From: a virus
Reading direction: 5' to 3' (one strand)
IMG/VR virus record: IMGVR_UViG_3300042691_021691
Coordinates: 1-64,000 of that record
DNA: 64,000 nucleotides
Shown: positions 35,905 to 45,279 of the stretch, piece by piece
Layout: each line of letters begins with the position of its first letter
Position numbering within the stretch: the stretch's first letter is position 1
The notes under the pieces: model-generated
What the model was told of the DNA's origin: nothing
Databases searched by the model: none
Seen by the model: only the letters and a program-made list of their open reading frames with translations
Made by a program: the position numbers and the translations under genes

Positions 35905-38118
35905 ATGGTAAGAAATCCGAATCGAAGTAGCGTATTTGGCAGTGAACACATAGCCGATGGCATGTCCGGAATGTCAACGACAACTAACTCTCCGAAGTTT
36001 TATGAGGGTATAGTCGTTGATATTATTTTGAACGAAAGCAGAGATGGCGAAGACGGATATGGCGCAAACGGATTTAATATAGGGGCAGCTAAAATTCGCC
36101 CATTGAATAATCCATTAGCGAACACGGCAGATTCGGATGATAAGTTAAATTGGATAGAACCACTGGAAATGCGATTCGCAGATTATCCAGTTATTGGTGA
36201 AATGGTATTGGTGTATGTCATTGCAGAAACTCCATTTTATACTAGACCACTGCCCATAGGCAAAAAGCCAACAGAAAACGCTTTTCTAAATACCCATACA
36301 GTTTTAAAAAATTCATACGCAACTAATTCCCCCGACGCTCCGCCAAAGCCAACAGGCCAACATAAATTTGGTCAGTATTTTAAGCCACTAAAAAACGCCC
36401 ATTTCTTGCGACCATTCGAGGGCGATGTAATATTACAAGGTAGATTTGGTAATACTATAAGATTTGGTTCTAGTCAAATTGGACCGGATTCTTTAGGACT
36501 AAATCCTAACATATTAATTCGCGTAGGAGAGCCACCAAACAAACCAAAAGTTAAGGGTGTAGATAACCCACACGGTTTGATTTACGAAGATGTTAATTTA
36601 GATGCATCATCGTTATATTTAGTTTCTGATCAGAGAATTCCACTTGAACCAGCCACCAAAACAGGAACATCTCACTTACGCTCCGCAAACGAAGCAAAAG
36701 GTCAACTATTTGCCGGAAGTCAAATTTTATTAAATTCCGATAGAATTATAATAAACTCCAAACGATTTCAAACATTTTTATTTTCTGCGGAAGGCATACA
36801 CGGGAATGCATTAAAAGATATAACATTTGATACGGATCAAAATTTTAAAGTTAGTACAAATATTGATACCAAATTTTTAATTGGAAAAAATCTTTCTATT
36901 AATGCTAGAGAAGATGCGTTTATTACCATTGGCAGAAATACAGTATTAACATCTAAAACTAGATTGGCATTACACGCCAATAAAATTTTTGTTGGAAGCA
37001 AAGAAGACGATAAGGAACCTATAGTGGGTGGCACATCGCTTTCTAAATTTTTAGCACGATTGATTATGGCACTGGTAAACACTAGCCTACCAGAACCACC
37101 AGCTGCATTTACAGTTGGACCTAATCAACAACTTCACGTAATCGGCACAAAATTAGCGCCAGGTGTAGTATCATCACTATTGAAACTATATACCGAGTTA
37201 GTAAAGCCTAATTCCGGTCAAGATTCTCCGAAACCCTTTGCGGGTGCTCCATTTAATAGTAAAGATAATTTCGTTTCATTGGATAATGCGGATCCTGAAA
37301 TAGATGCAGTACAACAACCGCTAACCGCCGAAGAACGTCAGTCGCTAGAAGTATATAAAGCAGAAATTGACAATCAGATTGCACTAACGTCTCCAAATGA
37401 TCCTGGTATAGAAACTGCTCGTGAGGAAGCAAGCTTTGTTCAAGAACAACTTGATACAAATGAACCTGCCGCAGATCCAGCGCCATCGGAACCAATATCA
37501 ACGGATATTGAAGGAATTTGCAAGAGAATCGTAGAAGAAGCCAAAAAGGATATTGGATTGCGAGAACTTTCACTTCCAGATACGGTAAATACAAATCCAC
37601 CAATAAGAAAACCATTTAATAGTAATAGACACCCGGACATTGATGCGATGCACAGAGCATGTGGATTAGATAACGCGACACAGTTCAATACGACTGGAAC
37701 AGGATACCATTGGTGTGCATCGGCGGTATCTAAATGGTGGAGAGCAGCAGGAGCACAAGTTCCTCCGTTTGGAATAACAACTCCACAAGGAAGAAAAATT
37801 GCAGGTGGTCCTGCGTCATGTCAATTCTGGTATGATTGGGCTAGAGCATTTGGATATCTAAGTGATGTACCTGTTGTTGGTGCGGCAATTTTGTATTATG
37901 GAAAAGGCAAATATCATCATATTGGCATAGTTTCCTCCGTATCCCCACTTCGCACTATCGAGGGAAATACATCCGATCCTTCGGGGGGATTTAATAGAAA
38001 TGGAGTTACGTGTGCCGAGAAGTCCCCGAGAGGTGGAAGAAGCGTTGTATACGTACTGCCAGTACAAGGTAATAAAATTACTCCATGCGCATTAAAACAA
38101 TTAGGAAGAACTCAATAA
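35905..38118 (+). CDS. gp5-like baseplate hub/spike protein with C-terminal CHAP-type domain
   Basis: A 737-residue protein. The N-terminal part (30-130) is OB-fold-like (GIVVDIILNESRDGEDGYGANGFNIGAAKIRPL). The middle (140-340) holds repeated beta strands (DVILQGRFGNTIRFGSSQIGP; ILLNSDRIIINSK), like gp5 spikes. The C-terminal 165 residues form an NlpC/P60-CHAP-like peptidase with WCASAVSKWW (Cys about 603) and HHIGIVS (His about 670). T4 gp5 instead carries a lysozyme domain. It is likely to pierce and digest the cell wall at infection. Confidence 0.8.
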   Translation: MVRNPNRSSVFGSEHIADGMSGMSTTTNSPKFYEGIVVDIILNESRDGEDGYGANGFNIGAAKIRPLNNPLANTADSDDKLNWIEPLEMRFADYPVIGEMVLVYVIAETPFYTRPLPIGKKPTENAFLNTHTVLKNSYATNSPDAPPKPTGQHKFGQYFKPLKNAHFLRPFEGDVILQGRFGNTIRFGSSQIGPDSLGLNPNILIRVGEPPNKPKVKGVDNPHGLIYEDVNLDASSLYLVSDQRIPLEPATKTGTSHLRSANEAKGQLFAGSQILLNSDRIIINSKRFQTFLFSAEGIHGNALKDITFDTDQNFKVSTNIDTKFLIGKNLSINAREDAFITIGRNTVLTSKTRLALHANKIFVGSKEDDKEPIVGGTSLSKFLARLIMALVNTSLPEPPAAFTVGPNQQLHVIGTKLAPGVVSSLLKLYTELVKPNSGQDSPKPFAGAPFNSKDNFVSLDNADPEIDAVQQPLTAEERQSLEVYKAEIDNQIALTSPNDPGIETAREEASFVQEQLDTNEPAADPAPSEPISTDIEGICKRIVEEAKKDIGLRELSLPDTVNTNPPIRKPFNSNRHPDIDAMHRACGLDNATQFNTTGTGYHWCASAVSKWWRAAGAQVPPFGITTPQGRKIAGGPASCQFWYDWARAFGYLSDVPVVGAAILYYGKGKYHHIGIVSSVSPLRTIEGNTSDPSGGFNRNGVTCAEKSPRGGRSVVYVLPVQGNKITPCALKQLGRTQ

Positions 38119-38127
38119 TTATATAAT

Positions 38128-38652
38128 ATGACCAATCCATTTTCACTACCGCCATTGCCAGTAGCTAAGGGAATCTTAGGTAAAATACAAATGGCATTGA
38201 CTATCAAAACAATGATAGAAGATAAAAAGAAATCAGCGGAAGCTATTAAAAATGCTGCCGTTGCAATGGCTTTGCAAAAAGCCAATGAGATTAAGGATAA
38301 AAAAATACAAGAACTGCGGGAAAAGGGAGAAGTAGCAGTATCAGATAAAACCAAAGCTATACAAGAAAGAAAGCAACAAGCAACAAATTCCGTGACTTCT
38401 GCTAAAAATTTTTCCCAGCGGATGGCTGATGTTGATAAGAATCCAAAAATACAGCAATTGCGAAGAGAAGAAGCGGAGTTGGGTGCTAGACTCACAGCAT
38501 TAAATGCTGACATTTTAAGTGACCCAAATCCACAAAGCAAAGCTACAAAATTGGTTGAATACAGAACGTTATTAAGTAAAAAGGTTAATATTACAAGAGA
38601 AATACTTTCCGAAAGAAGTCGATTGTTAAATGAAATTAGGCAAGGTCTTTAA
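38128..38652 (+). CDS. Coiled-coil tail-block protein
   Basis: A 174-residue, almost wholly helical protein, rich in Lys/Glu/Ala/Gln (heptads from about residue 25 to 170), with a Pro/Leu N-terminus (MTNPFSLPPLPVAKG). It could be a tail chaperone or baseplate linker. It lies between hub and wedge genes. No family recognised. Confidence 0.65.
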   Translation: MTNPFSLPPLPVAKGILGKIQMALTIKTMIEDKKKSAEAIKNAAVAMALQKANEIKDKKIQELREKGEVAVSDKTKAIQERKQQATNSVTSAKNFSQRMADVDKNPKIQQLRREEAELGARLTALNADILSDPNPQSKATKLVEYRTLLSKKVNITREILSERSRLLNEIRQGL

Positions 38653-38670
38653 ATATACAAGGAGATATGT

Positions 38671-39006
38671 ATGGATAAGAAACTATTAAAGGCATATATA
38701 AGAACTATAGTAGAAGAAGAAGTTGAGCGCATTTTACCAAAAATGATAAAGGAACAAATAGAATCGGTAGTAGATACCAACGCAAATACCAAAATGGTAT
38801 CGGAATCCACCACTAAAAAAGCACCGATTTCCAAGCAAGATTTGGCATCATTGTTGGGAATAACTCGCGATGGTGATACTTTGCGGGCAACGACCTCTGG
38901 GGTAAAGCAAGCCCATAATCTACCATCTAATGTACCAGATTATATAGAAAGCGCAATCACCAGAGATTATTCTGCTTTAATGAAAGCAATGAATAAGAAA
39001 AATTAA
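38671..39006 (+). CDS. Hypothetical tail-block protein
   Basis: A 111-residue protein with an N-terminal helix (KAYIRTIVEEEVERILPKMIKEQIESVV) and a C-terminal region around LPSNVPDYIESAITRDYSALMKAM. AAGGAG is upstream, and it stands 3 nt before the gp25-like gene. No family recognised. Confidence 0.65.
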   Translation: MDKKLLKAYIRTIVEEEVERILPKMIKEQIESVVDTNANTKMVSESTTKKAPISKQDLASLLGITRDGDTLRATTSGVKQAHNLPSNVPDYIESAITRDYSALMKAMNKKN

Positions 39007-39009
39007 TAT

Positions 39010-39429
39010 ATGCTAAAGCGCAGAAGAAATTTTGGTATAGGAGTTACTCTGCCATTTAGGCGGGGTAATTCTGGCTATTTTGAATCCTCAACGGAAATAC
39101 TTCCACAAATCAAATCAAATTTTAAAAATTTGATTATGACACGAATTGGGGAGCGGTTAGGCCAACCAGAATTTGGATGTAGAATTTGGGAATATATATT
39201 TGAACAATGGAATCCTGATACCGTTAGAGGTGTTAGGGATTCTGTTATTGATGCTGTAGATAGATGGATGCCATTTTTGGAGCTACTACAAATTGATATA
39301 CAAAGTGGCAATGATAACAAAGCAATTGATAATCATACTATAAATCTTTATGTTAGATATAGAATAAGAGAAAACGCAGATTTAGAGGATGAAATCGTTA
39401 TTCCTGTATCTAATTTTAATGTGGAGTAA
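39010..39429 (+). CDS. gp25-like baseplate wedge protein
   Basis: A 139-residue protein (T4 gp25 is 132) with the family features: GIGVTLPF at the start, IKSNFKNLIMTRIGERLGQPEFGCRIWEYIFEQWNPDT (gp25/lysozyme-like fold) and a C-terminal beta part VRYRIRENADLEDEIVIPV. It is a conserved sheath-initiation component of contractile baseplates. The next gene starts 4 nt later. Confidence 0.92.
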   Translation: MLKRRRNFGIGVTLPFRRGNSGYFESSTEILPQIKSNFKNLIMTRIGERLGQPEFGCRIWEYIFEQWNPDTVRGVRDSVIDAVDRWMPFLELLQIDIQSGNDNKAIDNHTINLYVRYRIRENADLEDEIVIPVSNFNVE

Positions 39430-39433
39430 ATAA

Positions 39434-41362
39434 ATGGCAATAACCAATCCTATCCGACGAGATTATAGCCCAAATGTAAAGGATATAAATTATCTAAATA
39501 AAACATTTCCTGAGTTTCGTCAGAGTTTAATAGATTTCGTTAGATCATATTATCCAGATTCATATCAGGATTTTAATGAATCTTCGCCTGGTATGATTTT
39601 CATAGAAATGGCATCATACGTAGGCGATGTATTAAGTTTTTACATAGATAATCAATTTAAAGAAAATTTATTATTACATGCCGATGAACAGAAAAATATT
39701 ATAAATATCGCACAAGGATTGGGGTATAAGCCAAAACTATCGGCGGCGTCTTCAGTAGATGCGTATATATATCAAGTTGTGCCTGCGCTAGGATTGGTGG
39801 ATAACTATGAACCAGACCCGTCGTATTATTTGAAAATTGGAGCCAATTCTTCATTTAGAAGTGATACTAATCCAAGTGTAATTTTTAGATCTTCTGAAGA
39901 TGTAGATTTTTCCGATCCAATTGATAGAGATATAACTATTAAAACGACAACAGGAACTATTCCGACTACATATCTAGTTAGAAAAAAAGTAAAATTAATA
40001 TCCGGTGAAGTCAAGGTAACCAATGTAACATTTGGAAGTCCGCAAAAATTTTCAAAAATTGTTCTTCCTGAAAATAATGTCATTTCTATATTAAACGTAT
40101 TTGATTCCGATGGGTTTACTTGGAACGAAGTAGATTATCTAGCACAAGACGTATTATTAGATGAAAGAGAAGTGTCTGGAAATACAGAAGACGGAATTCC
40201 TCCATCAAAGTTATTTAATTATGTCAGATCGCCTAGAAGATTTATCAGTAGAATCAATGATAGATTAGAAATGGAAATGATGTTTGGTTCAGGAACGGAT
40301 AACGTGGCAAATGAAATAGTTACTCTGGATTCCAGACAAATAGCAACCGATACGTATGAGCAGAAGATTGCAAATACCGCATTAAATCCAATTAATTTCT
40401 TAAGCACAGAAACATACGGACTTGCGCCTGCAAACACGCAAATAACCGTAGAATATTTGGTCGGTGGCGGAATTAAAACTAACGTTCCATCTAGAAGCAT
40501 TACGAAAATTGAAAGTATAAATATATTAAATTCAATACAAGATTATCCAACAAACGAACTACGAGCGATTTTTGATGCTGTTGTAGACTCGGTGGCAATC
40601 ATAAACGATGAACCTGCTACTGGTGGTGGTGATGGCGAAACTATAGAAGAAATTAGACAAAACGCATTGGCATTTTTCGCCGCTCAAAATAGAGTAATGA
40701 CGGCTGATGATTATGTGGTAAGAACATACGCACTTCCAGCTAAATTTGGAAAAGTTGCTAAGGCATTTGCTATTAGAGACGAACAAATAAATGCTGTAAT
40801 AACCGCCGAGCAAACCAATACCAGAACAGAAAGAACTTTCGTAAGCGATCCGGCGGCACCAAATGCAATAAATTTATATGTATTGGGATACAATAAAGAT
40901 GGGAAGCTTACAGTATTAAATTCATTGGTAAAGAAGAATTTAGCTAAATACTTAGAATCGTACAGAATGCTAACAGATGAAGTTAATATTTTGGATGCGT
41001 TCGTAGTTAATATCGGAGTTAATTTCGATGTTATAGTGTATAAAAACTATAATATGAATGATGTTTTAGGAAGATGTATAGATGCAATTGTAAATTTCTT
41101 TGATATTGATAAGTGGAAAATACAACAACCAATTATATTAGCAGATTTGCGAAATACTATAGGATCCGTTGAAGGAGTACAATCGGTAATATCAGTAGAC
41201 ATTACAAACAAGTATCAATTCAAAGATGGCAGTGATTACCAAAATTACAGATATCCAATCGATGAAGCTATAGTAAATGATGTTGTATATCCGTCATTGG
41301 ATCCTTGCATTTTTGAAATTAGATACCCAGAAACCGATATAGTAGGGAGAGCAAGACAATGA
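39434..41362 (+). CDS. gp6-like baseplate wedge protein
   Basis: A 642-residue protein (T4 gp6 is 660). It has the N-terminal INYLNKTFPEFRQSLIDFVRSYYPDSYQDFNESSPGMIFIEMASYVGDVLSFYIDNQ block of gp6/baseplate-J relatives and a middle ADDYVVRTYALPAKFGKVAKAFA block. It builds the ring that joins baseplate wedges. It overlaps the next gene by ATGA. Confidence 0.92.
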   Translation: MAITNPIRRDYSPNVKDINYLNKTFPEFRQSLIDFVRSYYPDSYQDFNESSPGMIFIEMASYVGDVLSFYIDNQFKENLLLHADEQKNIINIAQGLGYKPKLSAASSVDAYIYQVVPALGLVDNYEPDPSYYLKIGANSSFRSDTNPSVIFRSSEDVDFSDPIDRDITIKTTTGTIPTTYLVRKKVKLISGEVKVTNVTFGSPQKFSKIVLPENNVISILNVFDSDGFTWNEVDYLAQDVLLDEREVSGNTEDGIPPSKLFNYVRSPRRFISRINDRLEMEMMFGSGTDNVANEIVTLDSRQIATDTYEQKIANTALNPINFLSTETYGLAPANTQITVEYLVGGGIKTNVPSRSITKIESINILNSIQDYPTNELRAIFDAVVDSVAIINDEPATGGGDGETIEEIRQNALAFFAAQNRVMTADDYVVRTYALPAKFGKVAKAFAIRDEQINAVITAEQTNTRTERTFVSDPAAPNAINLYVLGYNKDGKLTVLNSLVKKNLAKYLESYRMLTDEVNILDAFVVNIGVNFDVIVYKNYNMNDVLGRCIDAIVNFFDIDKWKIQQPIILADLRNTIGSVEGVQSVISVDITNKYQFKDGSDYQNYRYPIDEAIVNDVVYPSLDPCIFEIRYPETDIVGRARQ

Positions 41363-42360
41363 TAATAACACTAACTGCTTCGGCAGACGCCAGTATATAT
41401 CAAAGATTCCCTACATTAAACACAGGGTATGATGAGATATTAGAAATAGGAAAATTAAAAAAGCAAGGAGATGATGATACGGTTTATTCTGGAAGTAGTA
41501 CTGTAGTATCATTGATAAACTTTGATGTAAGTGATCATGCAAATTGGGCACCTACTGCTAGTATCTATTTAAATTTAAAAATTGCTAGCGCATCTTCATT
41601 GAATAAAAATCAAAGTGTTGTGGCATATTTAATGTCAAGTTCATGGGAAGAAGGGAGTGGATATTATCTACAACAGCCATATAATAAAGAAGATGGGGCT
41701 ACTTGGACCAGTGTAAACGGATTATACTCAAGTAGTGTCTCTGCCAGTTATACCATTTCAACCTATCCAATCCAAGATATAAAATTTGATATTACATCTT
41801 TAGTAAATTATGGAATATATTCTGCTAGCTGGAATGGATTGGCGATCACCCTCCCAAGTGCATCGTTGGTAGATGGGAATAATAGTTCTAATATAAAAGT
41901 ATTTTCTTCTCAAACGCATACTATATATCAACCTACACTCACTGTGGAGTGGAACAATCAAACATATTCCACTGGGAGTTTGAAACCATTACCCACCGGA
42001 GATGTGGAAATATCATATAAAAATATAAAAGAACAATATGTATATGGTACAAAGCAAAATGTATATTTGGTAGTAAGAGACAAATATCCTTCCAAATCAT
42101 TCAATACCGTATTGCGGTATCAAAACAAATATTATTTACCAAAGACTTCATATTATAGAATAGTAGATATTGCCGCGAATACTCTAATTAATGATTTTAC
42201 TAGTGCGGCTACCGTAGATTGTTCCGATAATTCAAATTATATTTTGTTAGATACAACAAAATTGAGTAGAGGAAGATACTACAGATTAGAATTTAAAATA
42301 GTAAAATCCAATGGTGAAATTATATTTGTATCTCCTTTGGAAACATTCACGGTAAGATAA
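41359..42360 (+). CDS. DNRLRE-like beta-sandwich tail protein
   Basis: A 333-residue protein whose first 190 residues (LTASADASIYQRFPTLNTGYDEILEIGK ... LINFDVSD ... SSWEEGSGY) match the DNRLRE beta-sandwich pattern found in surface and carbohydrate-associated proteins. The remainder is beta-rich. Its place after gp6 suggests a baseplate periphery or wedge role. Confidence 0.7.
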   Translation: MIITLTASADASIYQRFPTLNTGYDEILEIGKLKKQGDDDTVYSGSSTVVSLINFDVSDHANWAPTASIYLNLKIASASSLNKNQSVVAYLMSSSWEEGSGYYLQQPYNKEDGATWTSVNGLYSSSVSASYTISTYPIQDIKFDITSLVNYGIYSASWNGLAITLPSASLVDGNNSSNIKVFSSQTHTIYQPTLTVEWNNQTYSTGSLKPLPTGDVEISYKNIKEQYVYGTKQNVYLVVRDKYPSKSFNTVLRYQNKYYLPKTSYYRIVDIAANTLINDFTSAATVDCSDNSNYILLDTTKLSRGRYYRLEFKIVKSNGEIIFVSPLETFTVR

Positions 42361-42361
42361 A

Positions 42362-42715
42362 ATGAATATAATTCAAATAGCTATTCCGCAAACTCGAATT
42401 GAAAGTACAAAGGAATCTCCCGATAAAGAATTAGTTACGGTAGATTTATTCAATAATGGATTAAATCAATTCGAGTCATTTGAATTAAATAAAGATTTAT
42501 TAAATCCTCCGATAATACCTATTTCTATAGAAACTACGGATCTAAAATTAGAAGATTCTATAAAGGTAGATTTAGATGCAAAAGTTGTAGTATTTTTAAC
42601 GGAAGATAACACTAGATATGAAAATGAGCAAGAATATTTTTTCCCTATATTTAGAGAAATTATAAATCCTGATATATCATATACTAGATTTGACACAACT
42701 TTTTCGGAATTATAA
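42362..42715 (+). CDS. Hypothetical baseplate-block protein
   Basis: A 117-residue acidic protein (MNIIQIAIPQTRIESTKESPDKE...). It is packed 1 nt after and 3 nt before its neighbours. No family recognised. Confidence 0.65.
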   Translation: MNIIQIAIPQTRIESTKESPDKELVTVDLFNNGLNQFESFELNKDLLNPPIIPISIETTDLKLEDSIKVDLDAKVVVFLTEDNTRYENEQEYFFPIFREIINPDISYTRFDTTFSEL

Positions 42716-42718
42716 TCT

Positions 42719-43552
42719 ATGGCTACTCAACAAAATTACACAGAACTATTACAGCCCAATACAATTAGATACACGGTATCTCGTGTAGCAACGATTCCAA
42801 CGGATGAATTGTTATTTGCAGTAGAGCCTGCTGATTTTGGGTTTACTAATAAGGATAATATAGAAATACATTTTTATTCCAGATTGACCAAAGATTTAGC
42901 GTTTTCTCAGCGGATAGACTTAGTAGATGATATCTTAGGAATACGAACTATAGATTATATAGACAGTAAATTTAGAAATTATATAACTTTTGATTTTAAT
43001 AAATACATTGAACTGTATCCGCTAAAAATATCACCGGGCGAATATGAAATTGTAATTAATATATTTAGCGATGAAATTGGAAGTTATAGCGATAAAAAAT
43101 TAATAATTAATGCAGTTTCTGATAGTAGAACCGAAGTCAATCTACGTTTCAAAGAACAAACAGAAACTAATATTCTGGAATTGAATGAATTTGTGGCGCC
43201 TGCGATAAGCAAGCCATATTTAGATGGAATTTTACAAAATATTTTTATAACTGCTGGAAGACAGTCAGATTCCACTATTGGCGTTACTATAGGAGATATT
43301 TTATCTCAACTGTCGGAATCCGGTGAAACTGTAGATTTGAATAGAACTAATCAGATAGGAAAACTTCAATCGGTACAGGCATTAATAGCAAACTTACTAG
43401 AAACGGTATATACTAGAATTAGAGAAATTTTGGTAAGTTATCCTAAGTTTCGTATCACAGAAGAGGAAGCCAAGCTAATTATAGAAAGAGTTTTCTTCGA
43501 AGAATTTAATAAAGTCAGAGACTCGTTGCGATCTGATATAATACTTACCTAG
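42719..43552 (+). CDS. Hypothetical baseplate-block protein
   Basis: A 277-residue protein: beta-rich first half (VEPADFGFTNKDNIEIHFYSRL) and helical second half (ITEEEAKLIIERVFFEEFNKVRDSL). It is part of the continuous baseplate operon. No family recognised. Confidence 0.65.
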   Translation: MATQQNYTELLQPNTIRYTVSRVATIPTDELLFAVEPADFGFTNKDNIEIHFYSRLTKDLAFSQRIDLVDDILGIRTIDYIDSKFRNYITFDFNKYIELYPLKISPGEYEIVINIFSDEIGSYSDKKLIINAVSDSRTEVNLRFKEQTETNILELNEFVAPAISKPYLDGILQNIFITAGRQSDSTIGVTIGDILSQLSESGETVDLNRTNQIGKLQSVQALIANLLETVYTRIREILVSYPKFRITEEEAKLIIERVFFEEFNKVRDSLRSDIILT

Positions 43553-43560
43553 GATTAGAT

Positions 43561-45273
43561 ATGATTAAAGTAAATAATTTGTTGCAAATCGACGAAGATT
43601 TGAGTTCACTATTAAAATTCGTATATTTGCGAGGTTCAAATACAGCACTTGGACAGGTGGGGTTTACAGCAAGAAACATACATACTAGAAGAATCAGAGC
43701 AAGTATAGCCGGAGATGCAGGAATTCAATTTATTCCTTCGACGTTTGAACTAGATCCTGGTCAAGTCAGAACTGTATTGCTAAATGTTGCTGACGTTGCG
43801 TTTTTAGAAACTCTTCCAGTAGGAACTACATCTGTAGATTTTAGAATTTCTGCATCCGAAATTCTACCACCGGTGGTGCTATTGCCAGAACCAAGAGTTC
43901 CTGGTCTTCCTCCTGCGCCTGCAATCGTATTAGGGTGCTTGGATCCGAGCGCAACAAATTACAATCCATCTGCTAATATGAGCGATGGTTCATGTCAATA
44001 TCCACCTATATTGCCTCCGTCGATTAGAGGATGCACAGATCCAAATTCAATAAATTATAATCCGTATGCAACTTTAAATGATGGTAGTTGTATAGCTAGA
44101 AGTCCTATTCCTGATATACCACCGCCACCGGTATATGGATGTATGGATCCTTCTGCATTGAACTATAATCCAACAGCTACCGTAAATACCGGATGCCAAT
44201 ATAAACAACGAGTTCGTGGGTGTACAAATCCAAGAGCAACAAATTATAATCCCAATGCGGAAATAGAAGATGGATCGTGTACGTTACCAGGACGTTGGGT
44301 TCTGGTGGAAACTGCACGACCATATTCCACTTCAACTACGGTAATTACACAAAAATCTCCTGAAAATAGACAAGAGGCATCTGCAGATAATAACTTTGTT
44401 GGTGGCTACTATTATACGGAATATGGATATATAGAAACTACTACATATGGAGCACAATATACATATCAATTAGAAGGTGATGCATCGGTGGCAGGACCAA
44501 GACCAACGGATCCTCCCAGAGAAGTAAATGTTATCAGAGGTGACATAACTGTCATCGCAAATAGATTTATACGTGGCGATGATCCCGTATTTGAGGTATG
44601 TAATAGAATTGGAGAAGTTACACAAACTAGGGATATAGGAAATGGATACGCCAATATATGTAGATTAATTCAACATGAATTCACTCCAGGAGGTTGTAGA
44701 GAATCTTGTGTGAATGAATTTGTTGGTGTATATGGATGTACAAATCCACGAGCAAGAAACTATAACCCATCGGCAACCATAGATGATAATTCATGCATAG
44801 TTATCGAAGCTCCAATATACGGTTGTACCGATCCATCGGCAATCAATTATAATAGTTCCGCAACGGTCAATGATAATAGTTGCACATACCAAGTGCGTGG
44901 ATGTACCGATCCAGCCGCTCTAAATTATAATCCATCGGCTACTATAAACGATGGTAGCTGCACGTATCAACGTATAACAACGACAGTTAGAGGATGCACA
45001 GATCCTGCAGCAACAAATTACAATCCATCCGCAACTCAAAATGATGGCAGCTGTAATTATATCACTCCTTCGATTTATGGTTGTATGGATCCATCAGCGA
45101 TAAATTATGATCCTAATGCAACTTCAAACCAAGGCGTAATTTGCTCTTATCCCACCGTAGGTGGTGGCGGCGGCGGTGGTGGAGGTGGTGGCTTTATTTA
45201 TACAGGGATTAATGGAGATGAGCGTACCAATGCATTTGGTGGTGGTACTGTAAATGAACAATTTATGATTTAA
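43561..45273 (+). CDS. Tail/baseplate protein with nine Cys-framed NYNP repeats
   Basis: A 570-residue protein. After about 120 residues without repeats, it has nine units of the form GCTDPxAxNYNPxATxxDGSC joined by Pro-rich linkers, plus an insert (about 245-390) without repeats, and a Gly run of about 13. Such repeats are seen in aquatic phage and bacterial surface proteins; Asp/Asn content suggests Ca binding and paired Cys suggest one disulfide per unit. It ends in three consecutive in-frame stop codons (TAA TGA TAG), after which the same frame resumes. Confidence 0.8.
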   Translation: MIKVNNLLQIDEDLSSLLKFVYLRGSNTALGQVGFTARNIHTRRIRASIAGDAGIQFIPSTFELDPGQVRTVLLNVADVAFLETLPVGTTSVDFRISASEILPPVVLLPEPRVPGLPPAPAIVLGCLDPSATNYNPSANMSDGSCQYPPILPPSIRGCTDPNSINYNPYATLNDGSCIARSPIPDIPPPPVYGCMDPSALNYNPTATVNTGCQYKQRVRGCTNPRATNYNPNAEIEDGSCTLPGRWVLVETARPYSTSTTVITQKSPENRQEASADNNFVGGYYYTEYGYIETTTYGAQYTYQLEGDASVAGPRPTDPPREVNVIRGDITVIANRFIRGDDPVFEVCNRIGEVTQTRDIGNGYANICRLIQHEFTPGGCRESCVNEFVGVYGCTNPRARNYNPSATIDDNSCIVIEAPIYGCTDPSAINYNSSATVNDNSCTYQVRGCTDPAALNYNPSATINDGSCTYQRITTTVRGCTDPAATNYNPSATQNDGSCNYITPSIYGCMDPSAINYDPNATSNQGVICSYPTVGGGGGGGGGGGFIYTGINGDERTNAFGGGTVNEQFMI

Positions 45274-45279
45274 TGATAG

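Noticed and set aside
45271-45279. Sequencing frameshift splitting one giant gene
   Set aside because: Both halves are in the same frame; three consecutive stop codons separate them, which a single indel would not explain.
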